Source of the DNA: Flavobacteriaceae bacterium UBA5544
Lineage (GTDB): Bacteria; Bacteroidota; Bacteroidia; Flavobacteriales; Flavobacteriaceae
NCBI GenBank assembly: GCA_002426755.1
Contig: DINI01000008.1
Coordinates: forward strand, 38,767-102,766
DNA length: 64,000 nucleotides
Direction of reading: 5' to 3'
The notes beneath the pieces were generated by a model that searched no databases, was not told the origin of the DNA, and was given only the letters and a program-made list of their open reading frames with translations. Shown here in pieces: positions 52,473-61,766 of the stretch (positions are counted from its first letter, which is position 1; each line of letters starts with the position of its first letter). Position numbers and translations under genes: made by a program.

Positions 52473-52577
52473 ATGGCAAAATCTCAAGACGCAAAGAAGA
52501 ACGTAAAAAAAGAACCGCTTAAAACTGCCAAGGAAAAAAAGGCAGATAAAATAGCGAAGAAGGCCAAACGTCAATAG
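52473..52577 (+). CDS. Small lysine-rich basic protein (34 residues)
   Basis: ATG 52473 to TAG 52577 gives 34 residues beginning MAKSQDAKKNVKKEPLK and ending KKAKRQ; 14 of the residues are Lys. It has an AT-rich leader and sits immediately before a strong terminator, so it is probably a real transcript product. Possibly a nucleic-acid-binding or ribosome-associated peptide. Similar in composition to, but not a fragment of, the lysine-rich protein at 27293-27811. Confidence 0.5.
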   Translation: MAKSQDAKKNVKKEPLKTAKEKKADKIAKKAKRQ

Positions 52578-52597
52578 GCTTTCGTCTTATATTTTAC

Positions 52598-52634
52598 AAA
52601 AAAAAGCTCCCAATATAAGTGGGAGCTTTTTTTT
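52598..52634. terminator. Strong terminator behind the basic peptide gene
   Basis: Perfect 8-base stem AGCTCCCA (52605-52612) / TGGGAGCT (52620-52627) with A-run before and eight T after. Works for both the plus-strand peptide transcript and the converging minus-strand DUF1579 gene (stop 52652). Confidence 0.9.
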
Positions 52635-52651
52635 GGAAGAACAAAACCAAT

Positions 52652-53218
52652 TTAATCTTTGGCCCTTGTGTAAACAATTTCCATCGTTTTAATTTCATTA
52701 CCGCCCTGCATCATGTACATTTGGAATGTATGGCTATCTGGTGAATTGACTGTTAAAGTTTCCTTGATATCCATTTCCTTTCCATTGGTTGGGTCAGTCA
52801 TTTTTCCTTTAAGGGTCAATGTTTTAGATTTCTCATCATAATTTCCTTCCAAATACATAATTCCACTGCCCATATTGTCAATCCATGTATTTACAAACTT
52901 TTTGTTGATATTGTCATATCCCGTTACGCTTTCACCATGAAAAGGCATGCCCATCATATCTCCGGTATGACTGGAGCGTTGATAAAGCCCGTTCATGATC
53001 ATTTCATTTTTGGTAGTTCCATCCGATTCTGAAGCTGGTTGTGACGGATCCATCCACATTTTTATTTTGGCATTCCAATAACCATCCATGGACGCCAGCC
53101 ATTCGTGTTGCGCACCTGGTTTCATGCTGGCTTCCCAAGCAGCCATTTCTTCTGGGGTTTGAGAAAACATAGTCCCAAAACAAACGAATAAAGACAGAGA
53201 TAATAATAGTTTTTTCAT
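52652..53218 (-). CDS. DUF1579 family exported protein
   Basis: 188 residues. Signal peptide (KKLLLSLSLFVCFGTMFSQ, to about 19). Mature part fits DUF1579: PEEMAAWEASMKPGAQHEWL, DGYWNAKIKMWMDPSQP, SHTGDMMGMPFHGESVTGYDNINKK (short extracts), TLKGKMTDPTNGKEMDIKETLTV and a Met/His-rich SHTFQMYMMQGGNE. Function unknown; beta-rich calycin-like fold is likely. Confidence 0.85.
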   Translation of the reverse strand: MKKLLLSLSLFVCFGTMFSQTPEEMAAWEASMKPGAQHEWLASMDGYWNAKIKMWMDPSQPASESDGTTKNEMIMNGLYQRSSHTGDMMGMPFHGESVTGYDNINKKFVNTWIDNMGSGIMYLEGNYDEKSKTLTLKGKMTDPTNGKEMDIKETLTVNSPDSHTFQMYMMQGGNEIKTMEIVYTRAKD

Positions 53219-53453
53219 GTTGAAGTGTTTTAAGTATTAGTCAACATAAATTTAATGATTTTTTTGAAGCAATGTATTGATAACCATTAATTTTTAAATT
53301 TTATAGTGGATAAATCAATGTAAAAACCATGGTTAGATGAATGGATTTCCTCTTCATTTTTGCGATATCGAAAATAAGTTGATTTTAAACCCAGCCTTGT
53401 ACATGTTTTAGTACCTTTACCATTCAACCAAGATAGAAATCTAACTTTTCAGA

Positions 53454-54215
53454 ATGGATATAAAATTAGCAGTACTTATAGATGGTGATAACATTCCATC
53501 AGCTCACGTTAAAGAAATGATGGAGGAGATCGCAAAATATGGTAATCCAACCATCAAGCGTATCTATGGCGATTGGACCAAGCCTCACTTATCCAAATGG
53601 AAAAATATGTTATTGGAAAATGCAATTACTCCAATACAACAATATGGTTACACGCAAGGGAAGAATTCGACAGATTCTGCGATGATTATTGATGCCATGG
53701 ATATTTTGTATAGCGAAAAGGTGAATGGTTTCTGTTTGGTGTCTAGCGACAGTGATTTTACACGATTGGCAACACGACTTCGTGAAGCTGGAATGCAAGT
53801 GTATGGAATTGGAGAGAAAAAAACTCCAAACCCTTTTATTGTTGCTTGCGACAAATTTATTTATATCGAAATATTGAAAAATCAAGCTGAAGAGAATGAT
53901 TTGGATGTAACAGAAAAATCAGAAAAGACAAAAAGCAATATCGATAAAATAACCCAAAAAGAACTAAAATTCATCGCATCAACCATTTCGGATGTAGCCG
54001 ATGATGATGGTTGGGCATTTTTGGGCGACGTCGGAAGTTTACTTCAAAAGAAGCAGCCAAACTTTGATTCGCGTAATTATGGTTTTGCAAAATTGACGCC
54101 TTTAATAAAATCAATCAAAGAGTTTGAGGTTGAAACACGCGATAGTGGAAAAGGTCGCTTTAAGTTAATATATGTCAGAATCAAAGAAAATCCCAAACAA
54201 AAAAAATCCCGATAA
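53454..54215 (+). CDS. NYN-domain (LabA/DUF88) nuclease with OST-HTH/LOTUS domain
   Basis: 253 residues. NYN domain at 1-140 with acidic active-site residues (LAVLIDGDNIPSAH with Asp10/12; DSAMIIDAMDILY; SSDSDFTRLATRL), the PIN-like fold of LabA and related RNases. A C-terminal OST-HTH/LOTUS domain (about 170-240; ELKFIASTISDVADDDGWAFLGDVGSLL) is the typical partner and binds RNA. Predicted RNA-processing or RNA-decay protein. Converges with the carboxylase operon. Confidence 0.9.
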   Translation: MDIKLAVLIDGDNIPSAHVKEMMEEIAKYGNPTIKRIYGDWTKPHLSKWKNMLLENAITPIQQYGYTQGKNSTDSAMIIDAMDILYSEKVNGFCLVSSDSDFTRLATRLREAGMQVYGIGEKKTPNPFIVACDKFIYIEILKNQAEENDLDVTEKSEKTKSNIDKITQKELKFIASTISDVADDDGWAFLGDVGSLLQKKQPNFDSRNYGFAKLTPLIKSIKEFEVETRDSGKGRFKLIYVRIKENPKQKKSR

Positions 54216-54246
54216 GGTTAAAAAAGTGAACTTAGGGTTTAAGTTT

Positions 54247-55788
54247 TTATAAAGGAATGTTACCGTGTTTTCGTTTCGGCTTGTCAACGACTTTGTTTTC
54301 GAGCATTGCAAACGCCTTGATTAATTTCCGTCTGGTGTCTTTCGGTAGAATCACTTCATCTATGAAACCGCGTTCAGCCGCACTATAGGGGTTGGCAAAC
54401 AATTCGGCATATTCTGCTTCTTTTTCTTTCCATTTGGCATCCGTGTCTGTGGCTGCATTAATCTCTTTTTTGAAAATGATTTCCGCAGCACCTTTGGCAC
54501 CCATAACTGCAATCTCCGCACTTGGCCAAGCGAAATTCATATCAGCACCAATATGTTTTGAGTTCATTACGTCGTAGGCACCACCATAGGCTTTACGTGT
54601 AATGACCGTAACTCTCGGAACGGTCGCTTCACTGAAAGCATACAACAATTTTGCACCATGAACGATGATGCCTCGCCATTCTTGGTCTGTTCCTGGCAAA
54701 AAACCTGGCACATCTTCCAACACCAATAATGGAATGTTGAATGCATCACAAAAACGTACAAAACGCGCCGCTTTTTTAGAACTGTTCACGTCCAAAACAC
54801 CAGCCAAAAACATGGGCTGATTGGCCACAATACCAATGCTTTTTCCTCCAAGACGTGCAAAACCGACAAGAATATTTTCGGCATAATCTTTATGGATTTC
54901 GTAAAACGAATCTTCATCAATAATCCCTTTGATAACAGCATGCATATCATAAGGCTTATTGGCGCTATCTGGCACGATATCAGATAAACTGTCTCTTACT
55001 TCATCCTTCAATTCAAAGGGCAATGGGGAAGGAGCTTCTTGGTTATTTTGAGGTAAATAACTCAACAGCTTCTTGACATCTTCCAGACATTCTACATCAT
55101 TGGAGGATGTTTTATGAGCAACTCCAGATTTGGTGGAATGAGTACTTGCACCCCCAAGTTCTTCACTGGTAACCGATTCGTTAGTCACTGTTTTAACAAC
55201 ATTTGGGCCAGTGACAAACATATAACTGGTATCTTCTACCATAATCGTAAAATCAGTCATAGCGGGTGAATACACGGCACCTCCAGCACAAGGACCCATT
55301 ATGGCAGAAATTTGTGGAATGACCCCTGAAGCCTGAACGTTGCGATAAAAAATATCCGCATAACCACCAAGAGAGCGCACACCTTCCTGTATTCGTGCCC
55401 CTCCTGAATCGTTAAGTCCAATTATCGGCGCTCCAACTTTCACTGCTAAATCCATTACCTTACAGATTTTCTCTGCATGCGTTTCTGATAAAGATCCACC
55501 AAAGACTGTGAAATCTTGAGCAAACACATATACCAATCGTCCATTAACCATTCCATAACCAGTGACGACGCCATCTCCGTAAAACTGTTGGTCAGCCATT
55601 CCAAATTCCTTGGTTCTGTGCGTGACCAAAGCTCCAATTTCTTCAAAAGAACCTTCATCCAATAGATACATCACCCGCTCTCTTGCCGTTAGTTTCTTGT
55701 TTTTGTGCTGCTTTTCAATTCTATCTACACCACCTCCTAAATAGGCTTGGGCTAGTTTATCGTTGAGGTTTTTTATTTTGGATTCCAT
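54247..55788 (-). CDS. Acyl-CoA carboxylase, carboxyltransferase (beta) subunit
   Basis: Start taken at ATG 55788 (MESKIKNLNDKLAQAYLGGG); the 16 upstream in-frame codons (Cys/His-rich) do not match the family. 513 residues. Crotonase-fold carboxyltransferase of propionyl-/acetyl-CoA carboxylase type: KLTARERVMYLLDEGSFEE, GGSLSETHAEKI, NDSGGARIQEGV, GPCAGGAVYSPAMTDF (acyl-CoA-binding oxyanion loop) and the biotin-side ARFVRFCDAFNIPLLVLEDVPGFLPGT (partial). Transfers carboxyl from biotin to acyl-CoA. Last gene of a BCCP-BC-CT operon. Confidence 0.95.
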   Translation of the reverse strand: MESKIKNLNDKLAQAYLGGGVDRIEKQHKNKKLTARERVMYLLDEGSFEEIGALVTHRTKEFGMADQQFYGDGVVTGYGMVNGRLVYVFAQDFTVFGGSLSETHAEKICKVMDLAVKVGAPIIGLNDSGGARIQEGVRSLGGYADIFYRNVQASGVIPQISAIMGPCAGGAVYSPAMTDFTIMVEDTSYMFVTGPNVVKTVTNESVTSEELGGASTHSTKSGVAHKTSSNDVECLEDVKKLLSYLPQNNQEAPSPLPFELKDEVRDSLSDIVPDSANKPYDMHAVIKGIIDEDSFYEIHKDYAENILVGFARLGGKSIGIVANQPMFLAGVLDVNSSKKAARFVRFCDAFNIPLLVLEDVPGFLPGTDQEWRGIIVHGAKLLYAFSEATVPRVTVITRKAYGGAYDVMNSKHIGADMNFAWPSAEIAVMGAKGAAEIIFKKEINAATDTDAKWKEKEAEYAELFANPYSAAERGFIDEVILPKDTRRKLIKAFAMLENKVVDKPKRKHGNIPL

Positions 55789-55870
55789 AAAGTATCTCTC
55801 AAAATGGCACAGGCACAAAGTTTTCTTTTGCACCAATGCACAAATTATTTTTTTTAATTTTTAATTCCAA

Positions 55871-57313
55871 TTATTTCAAAGGTACTCTTAACAATTTCTG
55901 TTCTTCAATATACTTTTTCAAAGCAATTATAGCTGCAATTTTGGCCTCTTCTTCGAATTTCGCTTTCAGTTTTTCCGGTGAATAATATTTCTTGACGAAA
56001 TGCGTATCAAAATTACCAGAACGGAAAGCCTCATGTTCACAGACAAATGTTCCAAAAGGCAAAGTGGTCTGAATACCTTCAATATGGTAATTGCTGATTG
56101 CTTTTATCATTAATTGAATGGCTTCATCTCTTGTATCACCGTAAGTGATCAACTTTGAGAGCATGGGGTCATAATAAATAGGCACATCCATGCCTTCTTC
56201 AAAACCATTATCCACACGAATGTTTTTACCAACTGGTAATTGATAGACTTCCAAGTTTCCCACGCTTGGTAAAAAATCATTCAAAGGGTCTTCGGCATAG
56301 ACCCGCAATTCCAAAGCATGCCCTTTGATGGTCAAGTCTTCTTGTTTTACGGGTAGGACTTCGCCACGAGCCACACGTATTTGCAATTCGACTAAATCAG
56401 TTCCTGTAATCATTTCTGTAACGGGATGTTCTACTTGTAAGCGTGTATTCATTTCTAGAAAGTAGAAATTATGTTTCTCATCTAATAGAAATTCAACCGT
56501 GCCGGCTCCAAGATAATTACAAGATTTAGCCACTTTGATGGCGGCTTCACCCATTTTTTTACGGAGTTCAGGTGTTAAAACGCTTGAAGGTGCTTCTTCA
56601 ACAACTTTCTGGTGACGACGTTGTATGCTACATTCACGTTCAAATAGATGTATTACATTTCCATGACTATCAGCCATCACCTGTATTTCAATATGGCGAG
56701 GTGAGGTAACGTATTTCTCAATAAATACCGAACCATCACCAAAAGCGGATGTTGCTTCGCTAATAGCGCGATTCATTTGCGATTCAAAATCTGATTCCTT
56801 CTCAACCACGCGCATTCCTTTGCCACCTCCACCAGCAGAGGCTTTAATAAGGATTGGAAACCCAATATCTTTAGCAATTTTTTTTGCCTCGTCAATATCG
56901 GTAATGGCTTCATCTGTTCCTGGGACCATGGGTATGTCATAAGCTTTTACAGCATCTTTGGCAGCCAGCTTACTTCCCATTATTTTGATGGCTTTCGATT
57001 TTGGTCCAATGAATGTAATGTTATTTTCTTCACATGCAACCGCAAAATCTGCATTTTCAGAAAGAAATCCGTAACCAGGATGAATGGCGTCCACATTGAG
57101 TCGTTTGGCTACCTCAATAATTTTATCACCTCGAAGATATGATTGATTGGAAGGCGCTTCTCCAATGAGCACTGCTTCATCGGCCATTTTTACATGAGGC
57201 GAATGTCGGTCAGCGGTAGAATAGATGGCAACTGTTTTGATGCCCATCTTTTTGGCGGTTTTCATCACTCTAATGGCAATTTCTCCTCTATTGGCTATCA
57301 GTAGTTTCTTCAT
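55871..57313 (-). CDS. accC: Biotin carboxylase subunit of acyl-CoA carboxylase
   Basis: Start at ATG 57313 (MKKLLIANRGEIAIRVMKTA), two bases after the BCCP stop. About 480 residues. ATP-grasp biotin carboxylase: GEIAIR start, HPGYGFLSENADFA, ATP-loop KASAGGGGKGMRVV near 165-178, EMNTRLQVEHPVTEMITG with Lys/Glu/Asn catalytic residues, and the C-terminal LELRVYAEDP. Carboxylates biotin on the neighbouring carrier protein. Operon with BCCP upstream and carboxyltransferase downstream. Confidence 0.95.
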   Translation of the reverse strand: MKKLLIANRGEIAIRVMKTAKKMGIKTVAIYSTADRHSPHVKMADEAVLIGEAPSNQSYLRGDKIIEVAKRLNVDAIHPGYGFLSENADFAVACEENNITFIGPKSKAIKIMGSKLAAKDAVKAYDIPMVPGTDEAITDIDEAKKIAKDIGFPILIKASAGGGGKGMRVVEKESDFESQMNRAISEATSAFGDGSVFIEKYVTSPRHIEIQVMADSHGNVIHLFERECSIQRRHQKVVEEAPSSVLTPELRKKMGEAAIKVAKSCNYLGAGTVEFLLDEKHNFYFLEMNTRLQVEHPVTEMITGTDLVELQIRVARGEVLPVKQEDLTIKGHALELRVYAEDPLNDFLPSVGNLEVYQLPVGKNIRVDNGFEEGMDVPIYYDPMLSKLITYGDTRDEAIQLMIKAISNYHIEGIQTTLPFGTFVCEHEAFRSGNFDTHFVKKYYSPEKLKAKFEEEAKIAAIIALKKYIEEQKLLRVPLK

Positions 57314-57314
57314 A

Positions 57315-57815
57315 TCATTCAAACTCAATTAGTAACTGGTTTTTATCCACAGCATTTCCCTTTTCAACAGAAATAGACTTTATAATTCCTTCTCTTGGTG
57401 AGACTATGACGTTCTCCATTTTCATGGCTTCCAGAATGAGAAGTGGATCATTTTCCTTTACTGTCTGTCCTGCTTTTACATTGATATCCAGAATTAAACC
57501 AGGCATCGGGGCTTTGATGTCATTTACTTTTTTATTGGCGCCAACTTCGAAGCCTAATTCTTTAATTAAAACATCTAAAGGATTGTTTATTTGAACATTA
57601 TAGGTGTTGTTGTTAACTTTTACTTTATAATTTCTAGAGTTGAAATTGGAGTCCATAAGTTCAGCTTCCAAAGATTTCTCATCATGTAAAACATGCCATT
57701 TATTTTTGGAAATCGCAATGGCATCAAAATTGTCAATTTGTTCTGTAGAAACCTGTAATTCGTGACTTGTATCAACGGTCAAGGAGAATATAGTGTTTAA
57801 AGGTTTTGAATTCAT
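57315..57815 (-). CDS. Biotin carboxyl carrier protein subunit
   Basis: 166 residues. C-terminal biotinyl domain (about 95-166) with the biotinylation motif EAMKME, Lys132. The N-terminal half has the typical propionyl-CoA carboxylase beta-strand region (LTVDTSHELQVSTEQIDNFD; KVKVNNNTYNVQIN). Carries biotin between AccC and the carboxyltransferase; first gene of the operon. The 48-base gap upstream holds no gene. Confidence 0.93.
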   Translation of the reverse strand: MNSKPLNTIFSLTVDTSHELQVSTEQIDNFDAIAISKNKWHVLHDEKSLEAELMDSNFNSRNYKVKVNNNTYNVQINNPLDVLIKELGFEVGANKKVNDIKAPMPGLILDINVKAGQTVKENDPLLILEAMKMENVIVSPREGIIKSISVEKGNAVDKNQLLIEFE

Positions 57816-57863
57816 TAATCTGTTTTATAAGAGTTCGAAAAGTTACGAATTTCATTACAGCTA

Positions 57864-58532
57864 TTAAAATCTATTTGGCTTTAAGAAAAACGATTCCAAT
57901 TTGAAGGTCTTGGATTTATTGAGAGTTGAAGTCGTTTTTGAAAACACAAACGCGGTAATAAGAGCATCACCAGCAGCCGTATGCCTATCAGAAAGGTTGA
58001 TGGCGTAGTTTTCTGCAATATCATCAAGAGAATACATTTTTTTCTGATTGATAATATTCGATTTGATTCTTGTTTTGGCATATAAATCCATTGTGTCCAA
58101 CACTTGATTTTTTAGATTTGGAAACCCTAAACGTTTTAAAGCTATGTTAATCATTTTGATATCAAATACTGCATGATGTGCAACCAAAACAGAACCCTTT
58201 ATATAATCAAGAAACCGAATAATGGCTTCTTCTTCTGTAAAGGTTGTTATTTTGGTATTGTGAATTATCCCATGGATTTCGACGGTTTTTGGATTAAAAT
58301 GTTCCTGCTTGATATACATTTCAAAACTGTCTTTAACCAAAATTACATTGTGAATCATTGAAACGGCACCAATGCAAAGCAATCGGTCTTTTTCATAATC
58401 AAAACCGGTGGTTTCTGTGTCCAATACCACAAATCGAGAGGTTTCCAATGCTATTTTTTTCTGTTTATTGAAATGATTGACATAGTCATTCCAATAATCT
58501 GGGTAGCTTTTTTTGTTGAAAGGCCAAGCCAT
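57864..58532 (-). CDS. 3'-5' exonuclease, DnaQ/PolC-epsilon type
   Basis: 222 residues. DEDDh exonuclease: VVLDTETTGFDYEKDRLL near 36-53, VEIHGI, VAHHAVFDIKMINIALKRLG and HTAAGDALITAFVF near 190. N-terminal extension AWPFNKKSYPDYWNDYVNHF is typical of the flavobacterial PolC-like proteins paired with DUF294 proteins. The start ATG shares a base with the DUF294 stop (TAATG), so the two are translationally coupled. Role probably in DNA repair or nucleotide signalling turnover. Confidence 0.88.
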   Translation of the reverse strand: MAWPFNKKSYPDYWNDYVNHFNKQKKIALETSRFVVLDTETTGFDYEKDRLLCIGAVSMIHNVILVKDSFEMYIKQEHFNPKTVEIHGIIHNTKITTFTEEEAIIRFLDYIKGSVLVAHHAVFDIKMINIALKRLGFPNLKNQVLDTMDLYAKTRIKSNIINQKKMYSLDDIAENYAINLSDRHTAAGDALITAFVFSKTTSTLNKSKTFKLESFFLKPNRF

Positions 58533-60445
58533 TACAGAAAATTATTCAAATTAAACTTCAGTTTGATGTATTCCTGAACTCTTGCAATGGTTTTAAAACA
58601 ACGTTTCAATTTCAATTTCTCTTCTTTAGTCAAAGCGGAAAGTTCTATAAAACGTCCACTATCATTGTGAAGCAAACCTTGTTTTGTCCTGAATTTGATC
58701 AATGCCTTGGTTGTATAAGAACAGGCAAGATAAAACTCCTTGTCATCTGGAAAAAGTTCAGCCATTTTTTCAAAACGTTCAGCTGTATTGTTTATGTTTT
58801 TTATTTGATTGCTCAATGCCAATAAGCGGCCTGCATCAACAATTGGCATGATAGCGCGCTTTTTTAAATCGAAAAAATCTTTGTGTTCCCCATCAGATTC
58901 TACTAAAAATTGTCTAAAAAAACCTAGGGGCGAAGCACTTCTTAAAGCACTTGCTCCTAATTTGGCGAGAAAAAGATCATTATTTTTTGTGATGGTTAAA
59001 ATATGGTCGGAGAGTTCATTGGTCAATCTTGCATCGCCATAAGTGATGTCAAAGTCAAAAAATATTGAGCTTAATAATATTTCATCATCACCCGTATTTG
59101 AAGTCCATTGGCTGAATTGGTTTTTCCATTCATCCAAGGTCAGGCACCATTTTGGGTTTTTTGCCATCATTTCTGCTGGGCAAAAATCAAAACCTATGCT
59201 ATTTAATCGTTTGTTGACTTTTTTTGCAAGTGTCAGAAAGTAATCGCGGACGGCTTCAAGCTTAACATCTTCCACATTGTCAAATACGATGGCATTGTCT
59301 TGGTCTGTGTGCAACAGTTGCTCCTTCCGTCCCTGACTTCCCAATGACATCCATGCAAAACTGACGGGAGGTTGCTTGCCCATTTTTATAATACATCGTT
59401 CAATAATTCTTTTTACGGTTGCATCATTCAACTCGAAAATAATCTTACTGGTTTGAGTCAGAGGTATGTTTTGCTGCATAAAACCATCCAAAAGCACCAT
59501 TATTTTTTTTCGAATGCGGTTCAACTCTTTTGTGGAATTTGAGCGTTTAATAGCTTTCATCAACACAGCAGGATTACTGCCACGCATCATGGTGATGTCG
59601 TGTTGGGAAAGTATACCGATGATTTTGGAGTTTGGTGTACCATCGGCAGTTATACATAAATGGCTCACGTTATGTTTCAACATCGCTATTTGAGCTTGAC
59701 TCATCGACACGCCTTTTGGATAGCATAAAACGGGTGAGCTCATGATGGCACGTGCTTCAGCTTCAATGGTATGTTCACCAGTAATGACTTTGTTGCGTAA
59801 ATCTTTATTGGTAACAATCCCAAGAGGAATCATATCATCTTCAATAAGTATAGAACCGATATGATGTTTTTGCATGAGTTGGGCAACAGACTTTATCGAG
59901 ACATTTGGTTTTGCGGTTATAACTTTTTTAACATAGCGTGCAGGTTGAAGTTCAAACAACTCTTTGGAATCAAACTCCAATGTGGATTGAAACACATCGG
60001 CATTCAGTTCTTTCGAAAAGGGATTTTCGGTGTTTGATGCAAAGCTTTCAATTAAAAAATTAACTATGTCTTTGTTCTGGGCGATTAACGGCTTAAAGAC
60101 TGCCAAAGGAATCCCATAGAGGATACTTTCTTCTTCAGTGACGGCACTCGTGGCATAATTTTCTTTCGCAAATAAAGGTCGAAGCCCAAAAATATCACCC
60201 TCATCAAAATGGTCAAGGGTTTGCGTTTTTGAATTGACTTCTTTATTTAAAGCTACAGCGCCTTTGTTGATGATATAAAACTGATCATGCAAAGCGTCTC
60301 CAGCTGCATAGACCAATTTTCCTTTTTCCAAATAAGAAATGGTTACCTCTTCAGAAATTGAAAACACATCCTTTTTTGAAAGTTGGTCAAAAGGAGGGAA
60401 GTTCTTTAGAAAATCGGCAACCCGTTCTGCGATGGTGTTTTTCAT
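58532..60445 (-). CDS. Cyclic-nucleotide-binding, CBS and DUF294 nucleotidyltransferase protein
   Basis: Start at ATG 60445 (MKNTIAERVADFLKNFPPF); the upstream in-frame Met at 60463 adds six hydrophobic residues. 637 residues. N-terminal cNMP-binding domain (about 15-135; YLEKGKLVYAAGDALHDQFYIINKG partial), CBS pair (about 155-290; MQKHHIGSILIEDD; HVSHLCITADG-like), DUF294 nucleotidyltransferase (about 300-440; GSQGRKEQLLHTDQDNAIVF with GS and DxD) and DUF294 C-terminal helical region. Homologues are paired with PolC-type exonucleases and link to nucleotide stress signalling. No catalytic test possible from sequence alone. Confidence 0.88.
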   Translation of the reverse strand: MKNTIAERVADFLKNFPPFDQLSKKDVFSISEEVTISYLEKGKLVYAAGDALHDQFYIINKGAVALNKEVNSKTQTLDHFDEGDIFGLRPLFAKENYATSAVTEEESILYGIPLAVFKPLIAQNKDIVNFLIESFASNTENPFSKELNADVFQSTLEFDSKELFELQPARYVKKVITAKPNVSIKSVAQLMQKHHIGSILIEDDMIPLGIVTNKDLRNKVITGEHTIEAEARAIMSSPVLCYPKGVSMSQAQIAMLKHNVSHLCITADGTPNSKIIGILSQHDITMMRGSNPAVLMKAIKRSNSTKELNRIRKKIMVLLDGFMQQNIPLTQTSKIIFELNDATVKRIIERCIIKMGKQPPVSFAWMSLGSQGRKEQLLHTDQDNAIVFDNVEDVKLEAVRDYFLTLAKKVNKRLNSIGFDFCPAEMMAKNPKWCLTLDEWKNQFSQWTSNTGDDEILLSSIFFDFDITYGDARLTNELSDHILTITKNNDLFLAKLGASALRSASPLGFFRQFLVESDGEHKDFFDLKKRAIMPIVDAGRLLALSNQIKNINNTAERFEKMAELFPDDKEFYLACSYTTKALIKFRTKQGLLHNDSGRFIELSALTKEEKLKLKRCFKTIARVQEYIKLKFNLNNFL

Positions 60446-60475
60446 GATGACTAAATTAATCAAAAAAGAATCAAC

Positions 60476-61183
60476 CTAGAGTTGAATATTGTCGTCTCCG
60501 CTTTCTGTAGGAAGTTTAAAATGAGAATTTATTTGATGACGAATAATGGCTTTTCTAGCCAAAACAATCCCGATGAAAAGAGATATAAAAGCACCAACCC
60601 ATATACCTGGAATAAAATCTATAAACAAAAAGAAATCGTAAGTCCCATGGAACAAAGCCGCGAGTAGTAGCCCAGTCAGATTAAGTATGACCCTATTGTT
60701 TGAAAACTTTGCCTTACCAATAAAATAACCCATTAATATTCCAAAAGTCGCATGTGCTGGCACCGCAGTAAAGGCTCTGATGATGGCGGTTTCCAGACCG
60801 CTTTGATAGACATACATAATGTTTTCAGTTGCCGCGAAACCCATGGAGACCATCACCGCATACACAATGCCATCAAAAGGTTCGTTAAATTCTTCATGAG
60901 GCTGTGCATAGTAACGTACCACAATATATTTACTAAATTCTTCAGTAAGTCCTACCACAAAGAATGCCTTGATGAATTGTTCAAAAACACTGGTGTGATT
61001 GCGTAACGGAAGGGGGATGTCTATGATGACATATAAAATTGTTGTGATAATAATACTTACAATGGCCCCAAGAAAAAAGTTGAACAGCAAAAGTCGCACT
61101 GGTTCTTTTTCATATTTGTCCATAAAATAGATAAATATCAAAACGAATAGGATGGGAGCAAGCGCTGAAAAGAGTAAGGTCAT
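60476..61183 (-). CDS. PrsW-family intramembrane metalloprotease
   Basis: 235 residues. Seven hydrophobic segments. The PrsW zinc-binding motif set is present: GLTEEFSKYIVVRY (Glu-Glu), GFAATENIMY, HATFGILMGYF and LFHGTYDFFLF (His and Glu ligands). Cleaves membrane proteins such as anti-sigma factors; target unknown. Thirty bases before the DUF294 gene on the same strand, so possibly an operon PrsW-DUF294-exonuclease. Confidence 0.9.
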   Translation of the reverse strand: MTLLFSALAPILFVLIFIYFMDKYEKEPVRLLLFNFFLGAIVSIIITTILYVIIDIPLPLRNHTSVFEQFIKAFFVVGLTEEFSKYIVVRYYAQPHEEFNEPFDGIVYAVMVSMGFAATENIMYVYQSGLETAIIRAFTAVPAHATFGILMGYFIGKAKFSNNRVILNLTGLLLAALFHGTYDFFLFIDFIPGIWVGAFISLFIGIVLARKAIIRHQINSHFKLPTESGDDNIQL

Positions 61184-61207
61184 CGGTAAGTCTTATGGCG
61201 GTTCAAA

Positions 61208-61759
61208 TTAGGTTATTTGTTTTAATATGGCATCAAATACTTTCTGGTAATAAGCTTTATTGCTCGCCACGAAATGATTATTTTCTCCTATATGCTCTAA
61301 AATATCTTTAAACTCTTGAAAACTCACCAATTTGAGATTTTCAACTTCACCTGCTTGCGGAATCAGTTCCTTGAGCCCTGTTTTTAATTCAATAAGAAAC
61401 GTGTGATGAAATTCATTGTCAATAGTCCCATTTTCGTAAGATTGAAAACACTCAAAAACGCCGATTTTATATAAATCAGTGGCATCAACAGACAGGCCAA
61501 TTTCTTCTTTAATTTCACGTATGGCGCCTTGTATCACTGTTTCTCCAGCATCCACATGTCCTGCAACAGAAACATCCCAAAGTAATGGATGTAACGTTTT
61601 GGTTGCTGCCCTTTGTGCCAATAGAATATGTCCGTCGTTAGTATAAAACCAAATATGCGCGGTATTGTGATAATAACCTTTAGTATGGATTTCAGATTTT
61701 GGACAACGGTTTCCCGTTGGTTTTCCTTCTTTGGTGATGATGTCTATAAGTTCTTCCAC
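61208..61759 (-). CDS. Nudix hydrolase (isopentenyl-diphosphate-isomerase-like)
   Basis: 183 residues. Nudix box GHVDAGETVIQGAIREIKEEIGL (about 67-89) with the REUXEEXGU pattern intact. The flanking regions (RCPKSEIHTKGYYHNTAHIW; LLAQRAATKTLHPLLWDVS) resemble the IDI/NUDIX cluster that acts on diphosphate or FAD-type substrates. Real IDI would need extra Cys/Trp residues that I do not see, so a general Nudix hydrolase is safer. Confidence 0.88.
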   Translation of the reverse strand: MEELIDIITKEGKPTGNRCPKSEIHTKGYYHNTAHIWFYTNDGHILLAQRAATKTLHPLLWDVSVAGHVDAGETVIQGAIREIKEEIGLSVDATDLYKIGVFECFQSYENGTIDNEFHHTFLIELKTGLKELIPQAGEVENLKLVSFQEFKDILEHIGENNHFVASNKAYYQKVFDAILKQIT

Positions 61760-61766
61760 CTTAAAA

